Origin: CAWCUU01 sp963798855 | Lineage (GTDB): Bacteria > Gemmatimonadota > Gemmatimonadetes > Longimicrobiales > RSA9 | Reading direction: 5' to 3' | Assembly: GCA_963798855.1 (NCBI GenBank) | Contig: CAWCUU010000001.1 | Span: 806,001-870,000, forward strand | Length of the DNA: 64,000 nucleotides | Shown here: positions 56,906 to 64,000 of the stretch, piece by piece | Layout: every line of letters starts with the position of its first letter | How positions within the stretch are numbered: position 1 is the stretch's first letter | Translations under genes and position numbers: made by a program | The notes under the pieces: model-generated | What the model saw: only the letters and a program-made list of their open reading frames with translations | The model's database searches: none | What the model was told of the DNA's origin: nothing

Positions 56906-58030
56906 TCAGCCGGTCGTCAGCCCCTGGCGCTGGAGGCGGACGAAGGGCACGGGTGGCCGCATTCGGTGCTCCGCCCGGAGCTGCCCGCACGCGGCGGCGA
57001 TGTCGCGGCCGCGAGGCGAGCGAATCGTCGCGGTTACGCCACGGCTCTCGAGCACCACTTGGAAGCGACGGATGCGCTCGGGGGGAGTCGGCCGCCATTC
57101 CGGGCCCGGAATCGGGTTGTAGGGAATCAGGTTCACGTGCGCCGAGAACTCCGCGACGAGGGAAGCGAGCTCGGCGGCGAGCTCCGGGGCGTCGTTCACG
57201 CCATCGATCATCACATACTCGAACGTGATGCGCCGGCCACCCGCCGCTTCGAACTCGCGCAGCGCGTCCAGCAGCTCCGGCAGCGGATATTTCTTTTCCA
57301 CCGGAACGATACGCTGCCTCAGCTCGTGATTCGGCGCGTGCAGCGAGAGCGCCAGGCGGAACTGCTCCGGGCGGCTCGCGAGCTCCAGGATCCCCGGCAC
57401 GATCCCGACCGTCGAGATGGTGGTGCGTCGGGCGCCGAAGGCATACGCGTGGTTGAGCAGGGTCAGCGCGCCGAAGACTTCCTTCGTGTTCATGAGAGGC
57501 TCGCCCATGCCCATGAAGACGACATTGCGGATCGGTCCCAGTCCCTGCTCGGCGGCCCACCGGCGAGAGGCGCGGAATTGGGCGAGGATCTCGCCGGCCG
57601 TGAGCTGTCTGCGGTAGCCCGACCAGCCCGTGGCGCAGAAAACACATGCCATCGCGCAGCCGGCCTGCGAGGAGATGCACAGCGTCAGTCGATCATCGGC
57701 AGGGATGAGGACGGATTCGATGAGCTCGCCATCGTCCATTCGCCACAGGTGCTTCGCCGTCCCGTCTCCCGATACCGCCACGCTCGCGAGGGCCGGGGCG
57801 GTGAGGCCGAACGCTCGATCCAGAGCCGCCCGCTCCGCAGCCGGGAGGTCCGTCATCTCGTCGAAGGAGAAGGCGTCTCGGTCGTACAACCACGCGAGCG
57901 ACTGGCGCACACGAAAGTCGCGCACGCCACGCGCAGCGAAGTGCTCGTGGAGCAACGCGTTCACCTGCTCCCGGGGCAGGGCGAGGAGGTCGGGACGGGG
58001 GTCCGCTCGATTCATCGGAGCGCGGTACAC
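56906..58030 (-). CDS. rlmN: 23S rRNA (adenine2503-C2)-methyltransferase
   Basis: Radical-SAM methyltransferase, 374 aa. The 4Fe-4S ligands are C125, C129 and C132 in CAMACVFCATG. VVFMGMGEPLMN, STVGIVPGI, ALSLHAPNHELR and FEYVMIDGVND are family motifs. The C-terminal resolving Cys is in AACGQL. GTG at 58030 or ATG at 58015 can be the start. Converges on the LytR_C gene 6 bases away. Confidence 0.95.
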   Translation of the reverse strand: MYRAPMNRADPRPDLLALPREQVNALLHEHFAARGVRDFRVRQSLAWLYDRDAFSFDEMTDLPAAERAALDRAFGLTAPALASVAVSGDGTAKHLWRMDDGELIESVLIPADDRLTLCISSQAGCAMACVFCATGWSGYRRQLTAGEILAQFRASRRWAAEQGLGPIRNVVFMGMGEPLMNTKEVFGALTLLNHAYAFGARRTTISTVGIVPGILELASRPEQFRLALSLHAPNHELRQRIVPVEKKYPLPELLDALREFEAAGGRRITFEYVMIDGVNDAPELAAELASLVAEFSAHVNLIPYNPIPGPEWRPTPPERIRRFQVVLESRGVTATIRSPRGRDIAAACGQLRAEHRMRPPVPFVRLQRQGLTTG

Positions 58031-58146
58031 TCCGGGCGCGGAGAGGGTCCGGCTGCCTTGGCTGCTCGCTTGATGGGCCCCGGGCGCACGGTTAGTTTAG
58101 GCGAAATCTGTCACCTCCACCCTCACGGGGCCGTGTCGAGGCTTCC

Positions 58147-58605
58147 TTGCTCCTTACCGAGCTGCTGACCCCGGAGCGGATCAAGATTCCGCTCCGCTCC
58201 CAGACCAAGGACGAACTGCTCCGCGAGCTCGTGGAGCTCGTTGCACCCGGCGACGACGAGGGTGACAGGGCCGACATCCTGCGCGCGGTTCGCGAGCGAG
58301 AGTCGGTGCTGTCGACCGGGATCGGTCATGGGGTGGCGATTCCGCATGGAAAATCCGCGGCCCTGCCGGAGCTGCGGCTCGCAGCCGGCCGAACGGTCGA
58401 CCCGGTGGACTTCGACGCGCTGGATGGGGAGCCGGTGGAGCTGGTATTTCTGCTGGTGGGTCCGGAATCGGCGGCCGGACCGCACATCAAGGCGCTGAGC
58501 CGCATCTCCCGTCTGGTGCGGCGGGAGTCGGTACGAAAGCGTCTCGCGTCCGCCCGATCGGCCGAGGAGTTCTACCGCGCGCTGGAGGAGGCCGAGGCCG
58601 CGTGA
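58147..58605 (+). CDS. PTS EIIA (fructose/nitrogen-type, PtsN-like) protein
   Basis: 152-aa phosphocarrier domain. The active-site His67 is in GIGHGVAIPHGK, and VELVFLLVGPES and HIKALSRISRLVR follow the EIIA-Fru/Ntr fold. No PTS permease is next to it, so a regulatory PtsN-type role is likely. TTG start. It overlaps the small VanZ gene by 4 bases. Confidence 0.9.
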   Translation: MLLTELLTPERIKIPLRSQTKDELLRELVELVAPGDDEGDRADILRAVRERESVLSTGIGHGVAIPHGKSAALPELRLAAGRTVDPVDFDALDGEPVELVFLLVGPESAAGPHIKALSRISRLVRRESVRKRLASARSAEEFYRALEEAEAA

Positions 58606-58997
58606 CCGGCCGCCGGCTGATCCGGGAGTCCGTGCTGCCCTATCTTCCCGCGCTCGGCTGGGCCATGGCGCTCGTCACGCTGGGCGGCATCCCGAATCTG
58701 CACGGACCGGCCTCTTCGCTCCCGCTCGACAAGGTCGCGCACTTCCTGCTGTACGGCGTGCTCGGCGCGCTGACGGCATGGGGTTGGCGGCGAGCCCGCG
58801 AGCGGCCCGCGCTGGGTCTCATGCTGACACTGGCGCTGACGGTCGGCGTCCTCGACGAGATCCACCAGCTGTCGGTGCCCGGGCGTACGGGCGATGTGCG
58901 GGATTGGCTGGCGGATGCGGCTGGGATCCTGCTCTGCGCGGCGCTGGTGCGCAGATCAGGGACGCGCGTGGAGAGACCCGCCGCGACGATCGACTGA
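58602..58997 (+). CDS. small VanZ-like membrane protein
   Basis: 131 aa, about four hydrophobic segments. LDKVAHFLLYGVLGALTAWGW and DEIHQLSVPGRTGDVRDWLADAAGILL are the two VanZ motifs (conserved K/H and E-x2-Q-xx-PGR...D). GTG start coupled to the EIIA gene. Function unknown; VanZ itself gives low-level teicoplanin resistance in enterococci, but this is not evidence of resistance here. Confidence 0.88.
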   Translation: MTGRRLIRESVLPYLPALGWAMALVTLGGIPNLHGPASSLPLDKVAHFLLYGVLGALTAWGWRRARERPALGLMLTLALTVGVLDEIHQLSVPGRTGDVRDWLADAAGILLCAALVRRSGTRVERPAATID

Positions 58998-59025
58998 GGA
59001 AGCCAGCTTCCGGAAAGGGATCGGG

Positions 59026-60927
59026 GTGGACAGAGCGGATCGGACGGCGTTTCGCACCATGGGTGCGGGAACGCTCCGCGCGGAGGACGCGGAGCGCGAG
59101 GTCATGCTGGCGGGATGGGTGAATCGCCGTCGTGACCTCGGCGGCCTCGTATTCGTCGAGCTGAGGGACCGCAGCGGCCGTGTGCAGCTCTCGTTCGGCC
59201 CGGACTGGTCGCCACCGGAGGTGGTGGAGCGAGCGGCCGGGCTCGGTGCGGAGAGCGTCGTGCAGGTGCGCGGGGAGGTCGTGCGCCGGCCCGCGGGGCA
59301 GGAGAATCCCGACATGCCGACGGGCGCCGTCGAGGTTCACGTTCGCGAGCTCGACGTCCTCGCCGCTGCGGAGACGCCCCCGATTCCCGTGGCCCTCTCC
59401 GCCGAGGAGCAGCTACCGGCCGAGGAGCTGCGGCTGCGCTACCGCTATCTCGATCTCAGACGTGAAGCGCTACAGAACGCGCTCACCGTCCGTCACCGCG
59501 CGCAGCAGATCGTGCGGACCTACCTCTCGCAACACGGGTTCCTAGAGATCGAGACCCCGATGCTGACGCGCCGCACGCCGGAGGGCGCCCGCGACTATCT
59601 CGTGCCGAGCCGCCTGCACCGGGGGGAGTTCTATGCGCTGCCGCAGTCCCCACAGCTGTACAAGCAGCTGCTCATGGTGGCCGGCTACGATCGGTATTTC
59701 CAGATCGCGCGCTGCCTTCGCGACGAGGACCTTCGCGCAGACCGGCAGCCGGAGTTCACGCAGATCGACGCCGAGATGTCCTTCGTCGACGAGGAGGACG
59801 TCTTCCGCATCGGCGAAGGGATGCTCGCGACCGTGTGGCGCGAGGTCCTCGGCGTCGAGGTCGACACCCCGTTTCCGCGATTCACCTACGCCGATGCGCT
59901 GGAGCGGTACGGCACGGACAAGCCCGATCTGCGCTTCGGCATGGAGTTCCAGGACGTGACGGAGGTCCTGCGGAGCACGGACTTCCGCCTGTTCCGCGAC
60001 ACCGCCGGCACGGGGGAGCGCATCCGGGGTATCCGTGCACCCGGCGGGGCTGACCTCAGCCGCCGCGAGCTGGATGAGCTCAACAATGTGGCGCGGGCGG
60101 CGGGCGGAGCGGGGGCGCTGTGGCTGCGCCACACGGGGGACGGGATCTCCGGTCCTTTCGCACGGGCCATGGAGGGCGAGGCGCGGGAGCGCTTCCTGCG
60201 CGAGACCGGAGTCGCCGAGGGCGATCTGTTCGTGCTCGTGATCGGCCGCTTCCGCACGGTCACGCTCGTTCCCGAGAGTCACGGCGCGGCGACCGACTCG
60301 GATCGACTCGGCGGCGCCGAGGCGGTTCTGGATTCGCTGCGGCGTCACCTCGGCGAGCGACTCGGCCTGAGGACGCCGGACCGCCACGCGTTCGCCTGGA
60401 TCACCGAGTTCCCGCTCTTCGATTGGAACGCGGAGACGGATCGACTGGTCGCTGCGCACCACCCTTTCACCGCGCCGCACGCCGCCGACATCGAGGGGCT
60501 GGTGCGTCGTACCTCGGACTCTGTCCGCGAAGTGGACCGGCACGAGATGTTCCGTGCGGGGTTGCGCTCCCGAGCCTACGATGCGGTGTACAACGGTAAC
60601 GAGCTGGCGAGCGGCTCGATCCGGATCCATGAGCCGGGGCTGCAGCGTCATGTGTTTCGGGCGCTCGCCATCGAGCGTGAGGAGGCGGAGCGGAAGTTCG
60701 GGTTCCTGCTGGAGGCGTTCCGCTACGGCGCGCCGCCTCACGGGGGCTTCGCCTTCGGCTTCGATCGGATGGTGATGCTGCTCGTCGGTGCGACGAGCCT
60801 GCGGGACGTCATCGCGTTTCCGAAGACGACCGCGGCTCGCGCGCTGTTCGAGGGGGCTCCGGCGCCCGTTCCGGAGGGGGAGCTCAGAGAGCTCCACATC
60901 GCCGTGGTCGCAGAGGACAGGAGTTGA
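59026..60927 (+). CDS. aspS: aspartyl-tRNA synthetase
   Basis: Class II synthetase, 633 aa with a bacterial insertion domain. The anticodon OB-fold begins REVMLAGWVNRRRDLGGLVFVELRD. Motif 1 region is FLEIETPMLTRRTPEGARDYLVPSR, then FYALPQSPQLYKQLLMVAGYDRYFQIARC. Motif 2 has RDEDLRADRQPEFTQID, and motif 3 GFAFGFDRMVMLL. GTG at 59026 has GGAAAGGGA upstream; an ATG at 59059 is a possible alternative. Whether it is discriminating or also charges tRNA-Asn cannot be decided here. Confidence 0.97.
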   Translation: MDRADRTAFRTMGAGTLRAEDAEREVMLAGWVNRRRDLGGLVFVELRDRSGRVQLSFGPDWSPPEVVERAAGLGAESVVQVRGEVVRRPAGQENPDMPTGAVEVHVRELDVLAAAETPPIPVALSAEEQLPAEELRLRYRYLDLRREALQNALTVRHRAQQIVRTYLSQHGFLEIETPMLTRRTPEGARDYLVPSRLHRGEFYALPQSPQLYKQLLMVAGYDRYFQIARCLRDEDLRADRQPEFTQIDAEMSFVDEEDVFRIGEGMLATVWREVLGVEVDTPFPRFTYADALERYGTDKPDLRFGMEFQDVTEVLRSTDFRLFRDTAGTGERIRGIRAPGGADLSRRELDELNNVARAAGGAGALWLRHTGDGISGPFARAMEGEARERFLRETGVAEGDLFVLVIGRFRTVTLVPESHGAATDSDRLGGAEAVLDSLRRHLGERLGLRTPDRHAFAWITEFPLFDWNAETDRLVAAHHPFTAPHAADIEGLVRRTSDSVREVDRHEMFRAGLRSRAYDAVYNGNELASGSIRIHEPGLQRHVFRALAIEREEAERKFGFLLEAFRYGAPPHGGFAFGFDRMVMLLVGATSLRDVIAFPKTTAARALFEGAPAPVPEGELRELHIAVVAEDRS

Positions 60928-60934
60928 TCGAGAA

Positions 60935-61957
60935 GTGGAGACGACAGTCCAGCATCGACTGCCCGCCGAGGGAGCGGACTACCTCCTGCTGGCAGGGGTG
61001 AACGACACGAATCTCCAGGAGCTGGCGCGGCGCTCGTCGTGCCGGGTGATCCTGCGGGGGGACGACCTGATCCTGTCGGGTGAGCTGGCCGATGTCGAGC
61101 GGGCCATTCCGGTGGCTCATCGCATGATCGATCTGGCGAGAATGGGAAGCGCCGTGCGCCCGGACGAGCTGCGTCGCGCGATGGAGGCGGCGTTCGAGGA
61201 GGAGGGCGCGCCGGCGCCGGTCGTCTCGCCGCAGGGCGATGGGGCAGGCCGGGGCGAGGAGCCCCGCATCGTGATCCCCGGATCGCGCAAGGTGATCACG
61301 CCGAAATCGCCGGGGCAGCGCGACTACGTCGAGGCGATCGCCGGCAACGACGTCGTGATCGCGATCGGACCGGCGGGCACGGGCAAGACGTACCTCGCGG
61401 TGGCAATGGCGGTGGACGCGCTGCACAAGAATCGGGTCAAGCGGATCATCCTGGCGCGCCCCGCGGTCGAGGCGGGTGAAAACCTCGGCTTCCTGCCGGG
61501 CGATCTGCAGGAGAAGGTAGATCCCTACCTGCGTCCGCTCTACGACGCGCTGGAGGACATGATGCCGGCCGAGCGCATGAGGCGGGCGCTGGAAGCGCGC
61601 ATGATCGAGATCGCGCCGCTGGCCTACATGCGAGGTCGCACCCTGGCCAATGCCTTCGTGATCCTGGACGAAGCGCAGAACGCGACGACGGCCCAGATGA
61701 AGATGTTCCTGACGCGACTGGGGCTGAACTCGCGGGTCGTGATCACGGGGGACAAGACGCAGATCGACCTGCCGCGACGCGACGATTCCGGTTTGCTGGA
61801 AATCGAGCGGATCCTGCGTGGCATCGAGGGGATCAACATCACCTATCTCGAGGCGGTTGATGTGGTGCGCCACCGGCTGGTGAAGGAGATTCTGCGTGCC
61901 TACGCGGAGTCCGACGAGACCGAGGAGAGCGGTTCCGTGCCCGCCCGGGACCGGTAG
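60935..61957 (+). CDS. phoH: PhoH-like ATPase
   Basis: 340-aa protein with an N-terminal KH-like segment (about 15-75). A PhoH P-loop NTPase follows: Walker A GPAGTGKTY (about 146), RPAVEAGENLGFLPGDLQEKVDPYLRPLYD and Walker B FVILDEAQN, then GDKTQIDLPR and DSGLLEI. Such proteins are linked to RNA metabolism (YbeZ partners YbeY). GTG at 60935 is chosen, 7 bases after aspS. Next gene follows after 3 bases. Confidence 0.95.
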   Translation: METTVQHRLPAEGADYLLLAGVNDTNLQELARRSSCRVILRGDDLILSGELADVERAIPVAHRMIDLARMGSAVRPDELRRAMEAAFEEEGAPAPVVSPQGDGAGRGEEPRIVIPGSRKVITPKSPGQRDYVEAIAGNDVVIAIGPAGTGKTYLAVAMAVDALHKNRVKRIILARPAVEAGENLGFLPGDLQEKVDPYLRPLYDALEDMMPAERMRRALEARMIEIAPLAYMRGRTLANAFVILDEAQNATTAQMKMFLTRLGLNSRVVITGDKTQIDLPRRDDSGLLEIERILRGIEGINITYLEAVDVVRHRLVKEILRAYAESDETEESGSVPARDR

Positions 61958-61960
61958 CGA

Positions 61961-64000
61961 GTGGAGCGACGTCTGCGTCCGGGCCAGCTGCGAGGCTGGC
62001 TGAGCGGTCGCCCCGAACGGGCGTGGCCGGACGGCGCCGTCCACCACGGAGCGCGGCTCCTGCTGCTGCTCCTGCTGGCCCTGGCAGTGCACCTGCTCTT
62101 CCCCGTCGTTCCCGTGCCGGATTTTCCGGTGCTGGAAAAGGGCATGATAGCGGACCAGGACATCATCGCCCGCGTCGGGTTCCCGATTTACAAGAGCGAG
62201 TCGGAGCTGAGCCAGCAGCAGACGGAGGCGGCCGCGGGAATTCCTCCATCGTTCCGCTTCCAGCCCGATGCCGCCGAGGCAATGCACTCGCAGGTCACCG
62301 GCTTCCTCGCGCGACTGGACAGCGCCGCTGCGGGGAAGCAGCCACCGGACTCCGTCCGGGCGCACCTGGCGAGCGTGCTCCGGGCCTACAACTTCCCGGT
62401 CAGCGATGCGGCGGTGGACGTGCTCCGCTCGTCGCGCAGCCGCCGGCTCCTGGGGCGCTCGGTGGACCAGGCGATCGCCGGCGAGATGCCGCGCGGCATC
62501 GCGAGCAGCGCCGAGCTGGAGGAAAGCAACGCGCAGCAGCTGCGTATCCATCGACAGGACCGCGACGTGCTGGTGTCGCGAGACTCGGTAGCGACGGGAG
62601 CGGACCTTTACGACCGGGCCGGCAGCTACCTGCCATCCGGCACGCCACCGGCGCTGGCGGAGCTGCAGCGGCTGGTCCTGATCCGCTTCTTTCGTCCGAC
62701 GCTCACGCTGGACGCGAACGCGACCGAGGAGGCGCGCGACCGGGCGAGGCAGGCGGTTCCGACGATCAAGGGGGACGTCAAGAAGGGCGAGAAGATCATC
62801 GGCGCGCACGAGCTCGTCCGGGACGCCGAGCTGGAGCGGCTCCGTGCGTACCGGCAGTACCTCGCCTCGATCGACGAGGACGGCGGCGGGCTCGGCGGCG
62901 CGCGCGCGCTCGGCAGCCTGCTCTTCGACCTCACGCTGCTCGCGATGTTCGGCCTGCTGCTGCTCTACTTCCGGCCAAACGTGTACCACGAGTTCCGGCA
63001 GATCCTGTCGATCGGGGTCCTGATCGTGGCGCTCGTCGCAGCAGCGTCCGTGGTCGGTCACAACAACCTGCCGGACGAGCTGATCCCCATTGCGCTGCCC
63101 GCGCTGGTTGTCGCCGCGCTGTGGGATGGCCGGCTCGCGTTGAACTTGGCGCTGGTGCTCGCGCTGCTGATCGGCGGGCAGTCCCCGTTCGGCGGGATCT
63201 CCGTGCTGTTCACCATGGCGGTGGGCGGCGCAGCCGCGGGGCTGAGCGTTCGCGTCGTCCGGCGGCGCAGCCAGACGTGGATCTTCGCGATGATCATCGC
63301 GCTCGCGTACGCGGTGTCCGCGGTCACGCTGGGGCTGCTGCGCTCGCACGATCTGGGGGAGATCGTCCACTCGATCGGCTACGGAAGTGTGAACGCGATC
63401 CTGAGCGGTATCGTGGCGATGGCGGTTCTGCCGCTTTTGGAGGCGTTCACCCGCATCACCACGGACCAGACGCTGCTCGAGCTGTCGGATCTGAACCACC
63501 CGCTGCTGCGGCGGCTCTCGCGCGAGGCGCCGGGTACGTTCTCGCATTCGCTCAGCGTGGCGAATCTGGCCGAGGCGGCCGCACGGGTAATCTCTGCAAA
63601 CGCGCTGCTGACTCGGGTCGGCGTCTATTATCACGATGTCGGCAAGGTGGCGAAGCCGCAGTACTTCATCGAGAACCAGCCGCCGGGGCGCAATCCGCAC
63701 GACAAGCTGAAGCCGCAGAGCTCGGCGGCGATCGTGCGGAACCACGTGCAGGAGGGATTGCGGCTCGCCGGCGAGTACAAGCTGCCCGCGTGCATCCGCG
63801 CGTTCATCGCGGAGCACCACGGCACGCAATCGATCAGCTTCTTCTACGATCGGGCACGCGAGCAGGATCCGGAGGCGAAGCTCGATCCGGCGCAGTTCGC
63901 GTATCCGGGACCGCGGCCACAGTCGAAGGAGACGGCGATCGCGATGCTGGCGGACTCAGTCGAATCGGCGGCCAGGGTGCTTCCCGACCCGACGCCGGAG
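61961..64000 (+). CDS. PgpH/YqfF-type 7TM-HD phosphodiesterase (3' end beyond the window)
   Basis: Starts GTG at 61961; 680 codons are present without a stop. A membrane segment (ARLLLLLLLALAVHLLF) is followed by a ~250-residue extracytoplasmic 7TMR-HDED-like domain (KGMIADQDIIARVGFPIYKSE). Then come about six or seven helices (LGSLLFDLTLLAMFGLLLLYF onward) and an HDIG domain: PGTFSHSLSVANLAE, VYYHDVGKVAKPQYFIENQP, FIAEHHGT and MLADSVESAAR. All HD metal ligands look intact. Relatives degrade c-di-AMP. It is the third gene of aspS-phoH-pgpH and in many genomes precedes ybeY. Confidence 0.93.
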   Translation, partial: MERRLRPGQLRGWLSGRPERAWPDGAVHHGARLLLLLLLALAVHLLFPVVPVPDFPVLEKGMIADQDIIARVGFPIYKSESELSQQQTEAAAGIPPSFRFQPDAAEAMHSQVTGFLARLDSAAAGKQPPDSVRAHLASVLRAYNFPVSDAAVDVLRSSRSRRLLGRSVDQAIAGEMPRGIASSAELEESNAQQLRIHRQDRDVLVSRDSVATGADLYDRAGSYLPSGTPPALAELQRLVLIRFFRPTLTLDANATEEARDRARQAVPTIKGDVKKGEKIIGAHELVRDAELERLRAYRQYLASIDEDGGGLGGARALGSLLFDLTLLAMFGLLLLYFRPNVYHEFRQILSIGVLIVALVAAASVVGHNNLPDELIPIALPALVVAALWDGRLALNLALVLALLIGGQSPFGGISVLFTMAVGGAAAGLSVRVVRRRSQTWIFAMIIALAYAVSAVTLGLLRSHDLGEIVHSIGYGSVNAILSGIVAMAVLPLLEAFTRITTDQTLLELSDLNHPLLRRLSREAPGTFSHSLSVANLAEAAARVISANALLTRVGVYYHDVGKVAKPQYFIENQPPGRNPHDKLKPQSSAAIVRNHVQEGLRLAGEYKLPACIRAFIAEHHGTQSISFFYDRAREQDPEAKLDPAQFAYPGPRPQSKETAIAMLADSVESAARVLPDPTPE

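Noticed and set aside
58069..58100. TTGATG...TTAGTT as a promoter for the EIIA gene
   Set aside because: The -10 element matches poorly; not enough to call.
60884..63829. 981-codon open frame on the minus strand
   Set aside because: It is antisense to the aspS end, phoH and the HD gene, is full of Arg/Gln/His, has no domain, and is an artefact of GC-rich codon use.
1..64000. Insertion sequences, prophage, CRISPR arrays or tRNA genes
   Set aside because: No transposase, integrase, regularly spaced repeats or cloverleaf sequences were seen on reading either strand.

Overview
The window is a continuous, gene-dense, high-GC bacterial chromosome segment with no rRNA, tRNA, CRISPR array, transposase or phage gene that I could recognise. 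Three things together suggest a diderm environmental bacterium, most likely Gemmatimonadota: an exosortase-type exopolysaccharide locus, an aspS-phoH-HD (PgpH-like) run, and the abundant GTG/TTG starts and 1-20 bp gene overlaps. This placement is inference from gene content; no 16S or other taxonomic marker is present.

Positions 1-42270 form one very large exopolysaccharide (EPS)/capsule locus. It holds an NAD-sugar epimerase, a low-molecular-weight tyrosine phosphatase, an XrtA-type polysaccharide deacetylase, a FemAB-like protein, a DegT-type aminotransferase, six GT4 and one GT2 glycosyltransferases, and a GT-C-like membrane transferase. It also has a second deacetylase, an ATP-grasp ligase, an O-antigen-ligase/Wzy-like protein, two sulfotransferases, a CDP-glycerol glycerophosphotransferase with TagD, a PaaK/CapK-like adenylating enzyme, a Big2 lipoprotein, an asparagine-synthase-like protein, an ABC exporter and a VanZ protein. 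The assembly/anchoring core is EpsI, exosortase, the initiating sugar transferase, a histidine kinase with a sigma-54 response regulator, a Wzz/tyrosine kinase, a Wza-like export protein and WecB. Positions 42269-51138 carry trpD, lexA (opposite strand), trpC, trpF, trpB, a HEAT-repeat protein, an HD-GYP protein and trpA. Positions 51135-64000 are housekeeping: NFACT/RqcH, panBCD, a degenerate GlmU-like protein, YqeK, a LytR_C protein, rlmN, a PtsN-like protein, a small VanZ, aspS, phoH and a PgpH-like HD protein cut off by the window end.

Control signals not visible from ORFs alone are the most interesting content. A near-complete cyclic-di-GMP-I (GEMM) riboswitch precedes the Big2 lipoprotein gene. 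Three good sigma-54 (-24/-12) promoters stand in front of the XrtA deacetylase operon, the second deacetylase operon and the Wzz/kinase gene. The gene divergent from the last of these encodes a sigma-54 activator, and an 18-bp inverted repeat lies at enhancer distance. An AT-rich 9-bp inverted repeat precedes the sugar transferase-exosortase-EpsI operon. I infer a scheme in which a two-component system acting through sigma-54, together with c-di-GMP, controls synthesis, sulfation/glycerophosphate decoration and export of the polymer, with the tyrosine kinase and phosphatase tuning chain export.

Five genes (ATP-grasp, CDP-glycerol transferase, exosortase, lexA, GlmU-like) are each split by what looks like a single extra base, and one aminotransferase lacks a normal start codon. 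Because normally important genes are hit and the type of lesion is uniform, residual assembly indels are the simplest explanation. The genes are annotated here as two in-frame parts each.
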